Part shown: positions 31,922 to 40,697 of the stretch, in pieces | Layout of the letters: every line of letters begins with the position of its first letter | Numbering within the stretch: the stretch's first letter is position 1 | Source: Gemmatimonadota bacterium | GTDB taxonomy: Bacteria > Gemmatimonadota > Gemmatimonadetes > Longimicrobiales > Gaopeijiaceae | Assembly: GCA_022822325.1 (NCBI GenBank) | Contig: JAJEBW010000039.1 | Coordinates: 47,650-111,649 of the forward strand | Length of the DNA stretch: 64,000 nucleotides | Direction: 5' to 3' | Made by a program: the position numbers and the translations under genes | Notes under the pieces: generated by a model | What the model saw: only the letters and a program-made list of their open reading frames with translations | The model's database searches: none | What the model was told of the DNA's origin: nothing

Positions 31922-34315
31922 ATGGACTCGAAAGCTAATCCGCCGACCCGCACCCGGGGATCGCGCCGCACCCGTTCGCGCGCGCAGGACTACCCGTCCG
32001 CCGCCGCCACGCCAACCACCGGCCCCCCCTATCTCTGGGCCGGGGGGGTCGCGCTGGCGATCGGTCTGCTCTATGCGGCGACGCTGGCCCGCACCACCGC
32101 CTTCTGGGACACCAGCGAATACATCGCGACCGCTCACATCCTCGGCATCCCCCACCCCCCCGGCAACCCCCTCTTTATCCTGCTCGCGCGCACCTGGGAG
32201 ATCGTCCTTGGGCTCTTCGGCCTCTCCACCGCGGTGCGAATCAATCTCTTCTCGGCGCTCATGAGCGCGCTCGCGCATGGCCTCTGGTTCCTCGTCGCGC
32301 ATCACATCCTCGGTTTCTTTTCCCAAAACTCCCTCTTCCGCAAGGTGGGCGCCACCGCCGCGGTCCTCCTCGGCGCCACCGCCTTCACGGTGTGGAACCA
32401 GTCCAATGTGAACGAGAAGGTCTACACCGTCTCGCTCTTCACCATCGCGCTCCTCTCCTGGCTCGCCTTCCGCTGGCGGGAACGGCTCGGGCGCGGCAGG
32501 GACGACAACTTCCTCATCCTGATGGTGTTCATTCTGGCGCTCTCGGTCGGCAATCACCTGATGGCCTTCCTGGCGGCTCCGGCGCTCCTGATCCTCGTTC
32601 TTCTGGTTCATCCGCGCACGCTGCTGAATGTCCGCCTCTACATGTTCGGCATCCCCGCCATTCTCCTCGGACTCAGCGTCCACCTCTTCCTGCCGGTGCG
32701 GTCCGGTCTGGATCCGATCATCAACGAGGCGGCGCCCACCTGCGAAAGCGTCGGTTCGGCGATGACCAGCGTCGTGACGTACGGCCTGCTCCCGGACGTC
32801 GGTTGCGAGAATCTCAATTCGGCCCTCAAGCGCGATCAGTATTCCAAGCCGCCGCTCCTGCCCCGCCAGGCTCCCTTCCGCGCACAGGTCGACAACTGGC
32901 TGCAATACATGGATTGGCAGTGGGCGCGAAGCCTCTCGTCTTCCGATGTGCTCTTCGGCCGGGCGCGTCTGCCGCTCACGGTTCTCTTCATCGCGCTGGG
33001 CATCTACGGTCTGATCGAACATTACCGGCGCGATCCGGTGAGCTGGGCCTACATCGTTTCGCTCTTCGGGGTGCTGTCGCTCGGGCTGATCGTCTATCTG
33101 AACTTCAAGTACGGCTTTTCCTTCCCGGACGGGGAATCGGAGGTTCGCGAACGCGACTACTTCTTCGTGGTCGGCTTCTCGCTCTGGGGGGTGATTGCGG
33201 GGATCGGGATCGCGGCGCTCTGGCAAAGGCTCGCACGGAGTTCGGGTCTGCGCCTGAGCCGGTGTTCGCCGGTGCTGGCGCTGGCGCTGATTCCGCTGGT
33301 CTTCAACTACACCTGGGCAAGCCGCTCGCGGGACTACTCGGCAAGGGACTGGGCCTACAATCTGCTGATGAGCGTCGAGCCCTACGGACTTCTCTTCACC
33401 AATGGCGACAACGACACCTTCCCGCTCTGGTACCTGCAGGAGGTGGAGGGAATCCGGCGCGACGTGATCGTGGCGGTCACTTCGTACCTGAATACGCCCT
33501 GGTATGTGGAGCAGTTGCGCGACCTGACCCGTGCCTGCGGCCCCGGCGAGGATCCCGAGGCCGATCCGACCCGCATCCTCTGCCAGCGTCCCTACACGGC
33601 CTCCAACACCGATGCCATGTACACGCACGATCCGGCCGAGGCCGCGGCGGCCGACAAGAGGGCGATCCTCCTGGCCGAACCGGTGCAGCCCCCATCGCAA
33701 TCGATCTTTCCGGCGGCGCTCAACGACCAGATGATCGACGGGATTGTGCGCAGCTTCCCCGCGATCGAGCAGGATCAGGAGGTCGATCTCGGACCGATTC
33801 GGGCGCGCCTGGCGGGTGGACCCGGGCAGGGTCTCTATCCCTGGCAACAGTTTGCGCTGGTGGCGATCCGGACCGCCATCGGCGACCGTCCCGTGTACTT
33901 CGCTTCCAGCGGCTCGGCGGCATCGAGCTTCGGGCTCAGGCCCCACATCATTCGCCAGGGGCTGGCCTTCCGGCTCTGGCCCGGCAATCCGGGGGAACTG
34001 GCCGGGCGGGGCGTCGTCGCCAACACCACGGTGTCCGCCTACAGCGGAGTGGTGGGACCCTGGGTCGATATCGAGCGGTCGCGGGTTCTGGCCGACGAAG
34101 TCTTCATGCACCGCACCGGGATTCCGGACGATTGGAGCTATTGGCCCGACCGTTCCACGATCGGAATTCCGAACTACTACGCATGGGTCTACCTGGGACT
34201 CCTGCAGGACGCTCGGAACCGGGGAGATGAGGAGGAGGTCCGCCGGTTCGCCGAACGCTGGAACGCCTGGAACGAGTTGGCTGCGGATCCGGTTGCGGAG
34301 TCAGGGGGGGAATAG
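31922..34315 (+). CDS. DUF2723 (TMEM260-like) multi-pass membrane protein, probable glycosyltransferase
   Basis: 797 residues from ATG 31922. After a basic N-terminus the DUF2723 signature follows: 'ARTTAFWDTSEYIATAHILG' then 'IPHPPGNPLFILLA', where the acidic Asp/Glu lies in the first extracytoplasmic loop as in GT-C glycosyltransferases. About 11 membrane helices reach residue ~475. The C-terminal part is soluble: 'EPYGLLFTNGDNDTFPLWYL', 'QEVEGIRRDVIVAVTSYLNT', 'QQFALVAIRTAIGDRPVYFA'. TMEM260 in animals is a protein O-mannosyltransferase; a related role on envelope proteins is plausible but unproven in bacteria. No Shine-Dalgarno is present. Confidence 0.88.
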   Translation: MDSKANPPTRTRGSRRTRSRAQDYPSAAATPTTGPPYLWAGGVALAIGLLYAATLARTTAFWDTSEYIATAHILGIPHPPGNPLFILLARTWEIVLGLFGLSTAVRINLFSALMSALAHGLWFLVAHHILGFFSQNSLFRKVGATAAVLLGATAFTVWNQSNVNEKVYTVSLFTIALLSWLAFRWRERLGRGRDDNFLILMVFILALSVGNHLMAFLAAPALLILVLLVHPRTLLNVRLYMFGIPAILLGLSVHLFLPVRSGLDPIINEAAPTCESVGSAMTSVVTYGLLPDVGCENLNSALKRDQYSKPPLLPRQAPFRAQVDNWLQYMDWQWARSLSSSDVLFGRARLPLTVLFIALGIYGLIEHYRRDPVSWAYIVSLFGVLSLGLIVYLNFKYGFSFPDGESEVRERDYFFVVGFSLWGVIAGIGIAALWQRLARSSGLRLSRCSPVLALALIPLVFNYTWASRSRDYSARDWAYNLLMSVEPYGLLFTNGDNDTFPLWYLQEVEGIRRDVIVAVTSYLNTPWYVEQLRDLTRACGPGEDPEADPTRILCQRPYTASNTDAMYTHDPAEAAAADKRAILLAEPVQPPSQSIFPAALNDQMIDGIVRSFPAIEQDQEVDLGPIRARLAGGPGQGLYPWQQFALVAIRTAIGDRPVYFASSGSAASSFGLRPHIIRQGLAFRLWPGNPGELAGRGVVANTTVSAYSGVVGPWVDIERSRVLADEVFMHRTGIPDDWSYWPDRSTIGIPNYYAWVYLGLLQDARNRGDEEEVRRFAERWNAWNELAADPVAESGGE

Positions 34316-34442
34316 TCCCGCTCGCGCCACCCGGTCGGCGCAATCCAGGTGGGGCGCAGGAGTGCGGCGGCCAGGATTCGCGGTGGCCAGCGATCCGTCC
34401 ACGAGATGCGTCCTATGGGCGCAAGGGCGAGACTTGCGCGAA

Positions 34443-35684
34443 TCAGGCTTCCGCCCCGGCGATCTCCATGCCGGGAAGGGCGTCGGGGGGATCCCGGGAC
34501 TCGTCGGCGCGAACGCGGTCGAAGCGCCACAGCTCCTGGCGCCGGACGGCGAGAGTTGGGGGACCCGCGCTCCGGGGACGCGTGCCGAGGTAGCGCACCG
34601 TCACGAATCCAGCTTCCCGCGCCGCGTCGGCAAGGCCGGCCAGAGGCTGGCCGGAGTGGCCGCCCAGCCAGATCCGCGTCACGGCGGACAGAGCCAGAAG
34701 TCGCGGCCAGAGCTCGGGTGCGGCGTCCCGGTCGGCGACGACCGTCCAGCGACCCGTCATCTCGACGTCGGCGAGGTGCGACCCGTCCCACTGGAAGCCG
34801 TCTGCCGCAAGGTCACGCAGGGCGCGGTCCGGCTCGATCAGCCGCCACTCGCGATCTTCGCCGGTGGAGAACCAGCTTCCCGCGCCGACAAAGAGCACTC
34901 GCGCCGATGGCTCCAGGGTGGCCGCCACCGCGCATCGCCAGTCTCCAGATGGAGCGGGATCGACGGCGCGATCGCTGCCGCCGTCCCAGAGAACGCGAAT
35001 CCGACGCTCGGGCACGGAGGTGCCCCACATCTCGAAGCGAAGCTCCGGGCGGTCGGCCACCTCGCGGGCAAAGGCGCATCTCGGGATGCGTTCGAAGATC
35101 CACCCCTGGACGCGGGCCCCTGCGGAGGCGAGCACCACCGCCCCGAGCAGGACGGTCGTCGCCCACACCGGCTGTCCGAGGAGCCCCACGATGGATACCG
35201 CGCCGATCGCCGTCCCCACCGCTGCCCCTTGCAGGACGCGCAGCGGCTCCGCCGGGCCCAGCGAGGCTGCGAAGTGACCCGTCCGCCCCCACACCCCCCC
35301 CGTGAAGTAGGCAGGCAGCGCCGCCATCACGGCCAGACCCAGTCCCTGCGCAAGCGGCGCTGCCCCGTTACCGTCGGTGAACTCCCACACGGCCGCGAAG
35401 GCCGCGCCCGCGGCCAGTGCCCCAAGCAATCCCCGCCACCACCGCGCCGTCGCGGCCATCGCCGCGCCCTCCGCTCCCGCCCCCATCCTCACGCCGACCG
35501 CCACCGCCGCCCCGCTGATGACAAGCAGAACGGCGGCCGCGCGCATGAGCCCGGGTGCGTTGTACAGGAGAACCCCGGCCGCGGTCCCCAGCGCAGCCGC
35601 CAGCGCCATTCCCGTCAGCAACGAAGGAAGCCAGAGCAGCCTCCGCGCCCGCGCTTCGGGGCGGCCTCCCGCATCTTCCGCCAT
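34443..35684 (-). CDS. Membrane protein with C-terminal Rossmann/spermidine-synthase-like domain
   Basis: 413 residues. ATG 35684 overlaps the rsgA stop by one base (TAATG). Residues ~15-200 are six or seven hydrophobic helices ('LLTGMALAAALGTAAGVLLY', 'AAAVLLVISGAAVAVGVRMG', 'GLGLAVMAALPAYFTGGVWG', 'VWATTVLLGAVVLASAGARV'). The soluble part has 'RVLFVGAGSWFSTGEDREWR' then 'LIEPDRALRDLAAD', which resembles the nucleotide-binding loop and acidic strand of membrane spermidine synthase/methyltransferase-like proteins. The catalytic landmarks are degenerate, so function is not assigned. Confidence 0.6.
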   Translation of the reverse strand: MAEDAGGRPEARARRLLWLPSLLTGMALAAALGTAAGVLLYNAPGLMRAAAVLLVISGAAVAVGVRMGAGAEGAAMAATARWWRGLLGALAAGAAFAAVWEFTDGNGAAPLAQGLGLAVMAALPAYFTGGVWGRTGHFAASLGPAEPLRVLQGAAVGTAIGAVSIVGLLGQPVWATTVLLGAVVLASAGARVQGWIFERIPRCAFAREVADRPELRFEMWGTSVPERRIRVLWDGGSDRAVDPAPSGDWRCAVAATLEPSARVLFVGAGSWFSTGEDREWRLIEPDRALRDLAADGFQWDGSHLADVEMTGRWTVVADRDAAPELWPRLLALSAVTRIWLGGHSGQPLAGLADAAREAGFVTVRYLGTRPRSAGPPTLAVRRQELWRFDRVRADESRDPPDALPGMEIAGAEA

Positions 35685-36595
35685 TATCGGCTCCTCAGTT
35701 CGGCCAGGATAGTGCGGTAGCTGTGCAGCCGCCGCCGCTGAATCTTCCCCTGCGCGACCGCCAGCCGCACTGCGCATCCAGGCTCCCGCAGGTGAAGACA
35801 ATCGTTGAAGTGGCATCGTCCCAGCCACGGTCGAAAGTCGGCAAAGCAGCGGGCCAGACCCACCGGTTCCACCTCCGGCGCGCCGGTGTCGGAGAACCCT
35901 GGCGTGTCGGCCACCCTGCCTCCCCCCTTCAGCTCAATCAACCGACTCGAAACGGTGGTGTGCCGACCGATCCGCGACCGCCGTCCCACCGTGCGCGTCA
36001 GCAGCTCCAGCCCCGGTTGCACGGCATTGAGCAGCGACGACTTCCCCACCCCCGACGGCCCCACCAGGATCGAGGATCCGCTGCGAATCACCGACTCGAA
36101 ATCCGCGAGACCCTCGCCGGTCACGACCGAGACGGCCACCACCTTGTACCCCGCCCCCCGGTAGCTCTCGGCGAGGGTTTCCGTCACGGAGCGCCCCCGC
36201 GCCAGCTCCACCTTGTTGAGCACCACGACGCAACTCATGCCCGCCGCCTCGCCCATGACGAGCATGCGGTCGATCACGGCAGGCGAGGGCGGTGGATCGG
36301 CGACCGAGGCGACCACGATCAGGTTGTCGAGATTCGCCGCCACGACCTTGGCGAAGCGGGCCCGGGAGCTCCGCCGCCACAGACTGGTGCGACGCGGTAG
36401 CACGCCCTCGATTACGGCGCCGTCTGCCTTGCCGATCGCAACTTCCACCTGGTCTCCGATTACGACCCGATCGCGCGAGCGGCCCCGCTTGATCCGCCCC
36501 CGCAACGAGGCCTCCACCAGGTCGTCGGCCGTGCGCACCCGGTACACGCCGCCCACCGTCTCGACGACCTGTCCCCGGGTGCGACCCGAACTCAC
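35684..36595 (-). CDS. rsgA: Ribosome small-subunit GTPase RsgA
   Basis: 303 residues from GTG 36595. Domain order is OB-fold ('GVYRVRTADDLVEASLRGRI', 'DRVVIGDQVEVAI'), then the circularly permuted GTPase: G4 'VVLNKVELARG', G5 'VVAVSVVTGEGL', G1 'SILVGPSGVGKSSLLNAVQP', G2/G3 'GRHTTVSSRLIEL' and 'VADTPGFSDTG', and the zinc finger 'CHFNDCLHLREPGC'. All ligands and GTPase motifs are intact. It helps late 30S subunit assembly. Downstream gene starts at its stop codon, so both are co-transcribed. Confidence 0.95.
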   Translation of the reverse strand: MSSGRTRGQVVETVGGVYRVRTADDLVEASLRGRIKRGRSRDRVVIGDQVEVAIGKADGAVIEGVLPRRTSLWRRSSRARFAKVVAANLDNLIVVASVADPPPSPAVIDRMLVMGEAAGMSCVVVLNKVELARGRSVTETLAESYRGAGYKVVAVSVVTGEGLADFESVIRSGSSILVGPSGVGKSSLLNAVQPGLELLTRTVGRRSRIGRHTTVSSRLIELKGGGRVADTPGFSDTGAPEVEPVGLARCFADFRPWLGRCHFNDCLHLREPGCAVRLAVAQGKIQRRRLHSYRTILAELRSR

Positions 36596-36685
36596 CGAAC
36601 GGACCGGTGGCTGGATGGGCGGTTCCCGCCGACTCCCGGGCTCGCGCGTCGCGACAGCTCCGCCAGAAAATCCAACCCCCGGCGG

Positions 36686-38014
36686 TTATGCCGCGAACGA
36701 CTTGAGCGCCTTGCCCTTGGCGCCTTCGCGCAGCCGCTTCAGCGCCCGGTCCCGCAGTTGCCGAATCCGCTCCCGGGTGACCCCCAGCACATTGCCGATC
36801 TCTTCCAGGGTGTGCTCTCGCTGTCCCTCCAGGCCGAAGTAGAGACGCAGAACCTTCGCGTCGCGCGGATTGAGGGTGTGCAGCGCCTTGCTCACCGCTT
36901 CGGTCAACAGCCGGTTCTCGACCTCCAGCTCCGGCTCGGCGGCCTCTTCGGTGATGAACCGCTCCACGAGCTGCGAATCTTCGCTGTCTCCGATCGGCGC
37001 GTCCAGGCGGATCTCGGCGGCGTTGAGCGTCTGCAGCGATTCCACCAACTGCGGCGTGAGACGGGTCGCCTCTCCCAGCTCCTCGCTCGTCGGATCGCGC
37101 CCCAGCTCCTGCTTGAGCCGCTCCTTCTCGCGGAAGATGCGCGCCAGATCGGACGCGCGGTTCAGCGGCACCCGCACCGGACGCCCGTGGTTCGCGAGCG
37201 ACGCGAGGATCGCCTGGCGGATCCACCACACCGCGTAGGAGATGAACTTCACGCCCTGCTCCGGGTCGAACTTCCGCGCCGCCGTAACCAACCCGACATT
37301 CCCCTCCTGGATCAGGTCGGTGAGGGAGACGCCGCGATTCTGGTACTTCTTGGCCACGCTGATGACGAAGCGCAGGTTCGCCCTGGCCAGATCCTGGATC
37401 GCCTCCTTGCCGATCTCCTTCGTCGCTCCCCGGTCCGCAAGCAGGGAGTACTTGATCGCCAGCCTGGCCCAGTAGCGCTCGATCGCCGGGCTGCGCTCCC
37501 TGACATAACCTTCGAGGCACCTGGTCATGCGGGGGACGATCGTGCGGCGGACAAGCCCGTACGCCTGCCGCGCCTCCCGGATCGACTTCGCCTCGCCGTT
37601 GCTGGACTCATCGAGGAAGGTCCCGAGCGTCCTGGCCATTGCCGGGGTGATCATCTCCAGGGCGCTGACGCCCCGCAGGTACTGATCGAATGCGGCGTTC
37701 TCCTCCGGACTCGCGTCGAGGCCGGTCAGCAGCCGGATCGCATCCGCGTCTCCCTTCGAGGCCAACCGCACCGTCACCAGCACGACGAGCAGTTGCGCCA
37801 GGCGCCGGTTGTCCTCCCGGACCGAGTGCGTGTCGCCCTTGTAGGAATTCTGGACGAACGCCCCCAGAATCTTCTCCATCTCGGGGATGATCAACACATG
37901 ATGGCTGACGTCCCGCAGGTACTGATCCAGCGCCGTCTTCTCGTCCAGACTCGCGTCGAAGCCCGTCAGCAGATTGACGTTCTTCTTCCCGGTCCGCCGC
38001 TTCGTTCCATCCAT
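36686..38014 (-). CDS. Sigma-70 family RNA polymerase sigma factor with duplicated N-terminal module
   Basis: 442 residues; AAGGAAG upstream of the ATG. Regions 2-4 are typical of group 1/2 sigma factors: 'RANLRFVISVAKKYQNRGVS', 'LIQEGNVGLVTAARKFDPEQ', 'GVKFISYAVWWIRQAI' (core and -10 recognition), 'RPVRVPLNRASDLARIFREK' (region 3) and 'TLEEIGNVLGVTRERIRQLR' (-35 helix). The N-terminus is unusual: residues 15-94 and 95-174 are a tandem duplication with an 80-codon period ('LLTGFDASLDEKTALDQYLR' versus 'LLTGLDASPEENAAFDQYLR'). Each copy carries a region-1.2-like 'DQYLR-x-V' box that in normal sigma factors occurs once, immediately before region 2. The second sigma gene at 60366 shows the same style. 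Target promoters are unknown. Confidence 0.92.
   Translation of the reverse strand: MDGTKRRTGKKNVNLLTGFDASLDEKTALDQYLRDVSHHVLIIPEMEKILGAFVQNSYKGDTHSVREDNRRLAQLLVVLVTVRLASKGDADAIRLLTGLDASPEENAAFDQYLRGVSALEMITPAMARTLGTFLDESSNGEAKSIREARQAYGLVRRTIVPRMTRCLEGYVRERSPAIERYWARLAIKYSLLADRGATKEIGKEAIQDLARANLRFVISVAKKYQNRGVSLTDLIQEGNVGLVTAARKFDPEQGVKFISYAVWWIRQAILASLANHGRPVRVPLNRASDLARIFREKERLKQELGRDPTSEELGEATRLTPQLVESLQTLNAAEIRLDAPIGDSEDSQLVERFITEEAAEPELEVENRLLTEAVSKALHTLNPRDAKVLRLYFGLEGQREHTLEEIGNVLGVTRERIRQLRDRALKRLREGAKGKALKSFAA
37663..37972 (-). repeat. Direct repeat, 240-bp period, inside the sigma gene
   Basis: Positions 37903-37972 and 37663-37732 align without gaps; by eye roughly four of five bases match over ~62 positions (for example CCCGCAGGTACTGATC and TCGCGTCGA are shared). 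The unit encodes the 'LLTGxDAS...DQYLR' module. Synonymous and replacement changes are both present, so the duplication is not brand new. Confidence 0.85.
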
Positions 38015-38093
38015 GATTGCACTTCCTTCCTTCGCGATTCCGTTCCCGGGCAGGCCGGTGTTCGACCGGTCGGGGAGCGAAGCATGTACAGCC

Positions 38094-38126
38094 TTGTAAG
38101 ATGGGGGATTTTTCGCATGGTGTCAA
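38094..38126 (-). promoter_or_regulatory. Possible promoter of the duplicated-module sigma gene
   Basis: TTGACA (minus strand, 38126-38121) is a perfect -35 hexamer about 110 bp before the ATG. The -10 is unclear: CATCTT at 17-bp spacing or TTACAA at 21-bp spacing. Confidence 0.3.
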
Positions 38127-38147
38127 CAGAGATGCGCTTACCGGGCA

Positions 38148-39464
38148 TCAGGGTTGCCTCCGCGAACCGACCCCTGCCGCCTCCGGGCGGGCCAGCCGAT
38201 CGAGCAGCCAGGCAGGTTCCACCGTCCGTCGCTCGAAGGTGAAGAGCCGCAGGACCCTCGCGGTACGGTAAAGTTGCTCCGCAAGCTTCGGCAGGTCGAT
38301 CAGCCCCGGGATTCCCGTCTTCCCGAGCCGCGTGGTCCGTCCCCCCCTGTCCACCAGCAGGTCAAGCTGGAACATCGCTCCGGTGACGGGGAAGTCGAGA
38401 ATCACCTCGCCCGGGGCCAGCCCCAGCTCAGCCGCAACGCCATCTTCCCAGCGTCGCTTCTCCGCAGTGTCTCCGCTTACCCAGGCAGGCAGAATCCGTT
38501 CCTCAAGCTGCCAGGCCGGGATCTCGACGGCCCGTTTCGGGAGCCTCCGGTGGAGCAGAGCCGGAAGCCAGCGCCGGTGCAGCCGTTTCGCGACCTCGCC
38601 GGTCGCCGCTCCCGCCCGCCGCCTCAGCTCGAAGAGGAGTTCCTCGTCGGTGGGTCCAATCAGATCGATCGGAGACAGCAACCCGGCCTCGACCGCACGT
38701 TCGACGATTCGCTTGTAGAGCCCCGTCGCCGCCCGCACCGCGTGGTGCCAGTAGACGTTGCGAAACATCTGGTACTTGGCGAAGAGAAGCGATTCCAGCG
38801 TGCTCACCGCGCGCGCCCGCACCCCCACCTCCCAGGCCCCCGTGGCCGGATCTCGCAGGATGGCAAGTCCCTGAAGGAGTCGTTCGACATCGACCTCGCC
38901 GTAGGGAACGCCGCAGAAACGCGCGTCGCGGCGCAGATACTCCATCTTGTCCAGATCCAGACTCCCGCTCACCAGGCCGCGCAGGGCACAGCTTCCCCTT
39001 CCCCGAATGATCCGGACGATCTCTTCCGAGGCGTCTTTGCCCAGAGGTTCCAGCGCCTTCCTAAGCTCCGGAGACTCGAAGAAGAGGGCGCTCATCCGCT
39101 CATGGTCGCCGGCGATCCGCTCCGGTTCGAGCTCCTCCAGCGCGTGCGAGAAGGCATAGTGACCGATGTCGTGGAGCAGCGCCGCGTAGGGAATCAGCTC
39201 CTTGCCCCGCCAGACCTCGGCGGGCAGCCGGGAATGAGCGCCAAGGATTCGGAGCGCCCGGACGGACAGGTGATAGACGCCGAGCGCATGATCGAAGCGG
39301 GTGTGGGTGGCGCCGGGGTAGACCAGATGGGCCAGACCGAGCTGGCGAATGTAGCGGAGGCGCTGAAAGGGCGGCGAGTCGATGATCCGGGCAGCCACCC
39401 GGTCGACGCGGATCGTGTTCCAGACGGGATCGCGGATGACGATGGAGGAGCCATGCTCTGACAT
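38148..39464 (-). CDS. HD-domain phosphohydrolase (dGTPase/YwfO-like)
   Basis: 438 residues from ATG 39464. HD metal motif in order: 'ATHTRFDHALGVYHLSVRAL' (H...), 'AALLHDIGHYAFSHALEELE' (HD) and 'VSGSLDLDKMEYLRRD' (D). These match COG1078 HD superfamily proteins such as YwfO/SAMHD1-like enzymes, which hydrolyse (d)NTPs. 'PPFQRLRYIRQLGLAHLVYP' and 'GLYKRIVERAVEAGL' are family landmarks. The C-terminal ~130 residues form a helical/beta domain of the same family. The gene diverges from the UvrC-like gene with only 57 bp between starts. Confidence 0.9.
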   Translation of the reverse strand: MSEHGSSIVIRDPVWNTIRVDRVAARIIDSPPFQRLRYIRQLGLAHLVYPGATHTRFDHALGVYHLSVRALRILGAHSRLPAEVWRGKELIPYAALLHDIGHYAFSHALEELEPERIAGDHERMSALFFESPELRKALEPLGKDASEEIVRIIRGRGSCALRGLVSGSLDLDKMEYLRRDARFCGVPYGEVDVERLLQGLAILRDPATGAWEVGVRARAVSTLESLLFAKYQMFRNVYWHHAVRAATGLYKRIVERAVEAGLLSPIDLIGPTDEELLFELRRRAGAATGEVAKRLHRRWLPALLHRRLPKRAVEIPAWQLEERILPAWVSGDTAEKRRWEDGVAAELGLAPGEVILDFPVTGAMFQLDLLVDRGGRTTRLGKTGIPGLIDLPKLAEQLYRTARVLRLFTFERRTVEPAWLLDRLARPEAAGVGSRRQP

Positions 39465-39521
39465 GGAAGGGCAGAATAGCGGTTGCGGGGGTCGGATGCA
39501 AATCACGAAGTTGGCGGGACG

Positions 39522-40697
39522 ATGAGATGCGATTCGCGAAGGGCGTCGTTGCGTGAACGGGTCCGCGCCACCGCCGAGAACCGGCCCGGCGTGTACCGCT
39601 GGCTGGCCGCCGACGGCACGATTCTCTATGTCGGAAAGTCGGTCCGGCTGCGCTCGCGCCTCCTCTCCTACTTTCGCGCCGATGCGGGGAAAGCGGTCCG
39701 CCTCGTCGCCCAGTCCACCGATCTTCGCTGGGACTACGCCCCGAACGAGTTCGCCGCCCTCCTGCGCGAGATGCGGCTGATCCGCGCCTGGCAACCCGAG
39801 TTCAATGTCCAGCACAAGCGGGACCGGCGGTACGGCTTCATCCGCATGACGCGCGAGTCCGCGCCGCGGATCGTTCCGGTTGCCCGGGTTCGCAATGACG
39901 GCGCCCGCTACTACGGCCCCTTCGCTCAACGACGCTGGCTGGCGCGCGCGGTCCACGAGCTGTCGCTGGCGACCGGTCTGCGCGATTGCGCGGCCGATGT
40001 TCCCATTCACTTTGCCGACCAGCTTGAGCTCTTCGCCGCGCCGCGCACCCCGTACTGTCTCCGCGGCGAGACGGGAAGCTGCCCCGCGCCCTGCGCCGGA
40101 GGTTGCACAACGACCGAATACGGTGAACGGGTGGCGCTCGTGCGCGATTTCCTGGAGGCTCGCGACCGGATGCCCCTGGCGATCCTCAGGGAAGGGCTGG
40201 AAGCGGCGGCGGCGCGGCTCGAGTTCGAGTATGCCGCGCGGATTCGCGACCGGATCGAGGCGCTCGAGAAGCTCTGGAGCCACCTCGCCGGATTCCGCGG
40301 ACGCATCGGGGAGCTCAACCTGATCTATCCGGTTCCGGGATTCGGGGGCGATGACCGCATCTACCTGATCCGCCGCGGGCGCGCCTGGGGCGAGATTCCG
40401 CCGTGGGAATCGGGCCGGGAACGCGGCGAGACCGAGGCGGTGGTCCGCAAGGCGATGCGTCCTGCGCCCTCGGACCGCGACGCCAGCCTGGATGCGGACG
40501 CCGCGGCGGAGGTTCTGCTCACCGTGAGTTGGTTCAACCGCCGGCCCGGGGAACGCCGCCGCGCGGTGGAGGTGGAGGAATGGCTTGCTACCCCGTGCGC
40601 AACGACGGGCGACCGCAACGGGAGATGCCCGGATCGCGGTCCTTCAGCTCCGTCAGCGCCGGCGCCCCCGGATACGCCTTCAGCCCCGCGTCGGTAA
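39522..40697 (+). CDS. GIY-YIG nuclease, UvrC N-terminal-half/Cho-like
   Basis: 391 residues from ATG 39522. Residues ~20-100 are the GIY-YIG domain in UvrC form ('PGVYRWLAADGTILYVGKSV', 'LRSRLLSYF'), followed by 'LLREMRLIRAWQPEFNVQHK' and the UvrC-specific Cys cluster 'PYCLRGETGSCPAPCAGGC'. A UVR motif ('LREGLEAAAARLEFEYAARI') comes next. The C-terminal RNase-H-like nuclease and HhH domains of full UvrC (~600 residues) are absent, so this is closer to E. coli Cho or a stand-alone 3'-incision nuclease. The last ~35 residues are Pro/Ala-rich and overlap the convergent YdeI-like gene by 110 bp, so the true end may be altered. Confidence 0.85.
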   Translation: MRCDSRRASLRERVRATAENRPGVYRWLAADGTILYVGKSVRLRSRLLSYFRADAGKAVRLVAQSTDLRWDYAPNEFAALLREMRLIRAWQPEFNVQHKRDRRYGFIRMTRESAPRIVPVARVRNDGARYYGPFAQRRWLARAVHELSLATGLRDCAADVPIHFADQLELFAAPRTPYCLRGETGSCPAPCAGGCTTTEYGERVALVRDFLEARDRMPLAILREGLEAAAARLEFEYAARIRDRIEALEKLWSHLAGFRGRIGELNLIYPVPGFGGDDRIYLIRRGRAWGEIPPWESGRERGETEAVVRKAMRPAPSDRDASLDADAAAEVLLTVSWFNRRPGERRRAVEVEEWLATPCATTGDRNGRCPDRGPSAPSAPAPPDTPSAPRR

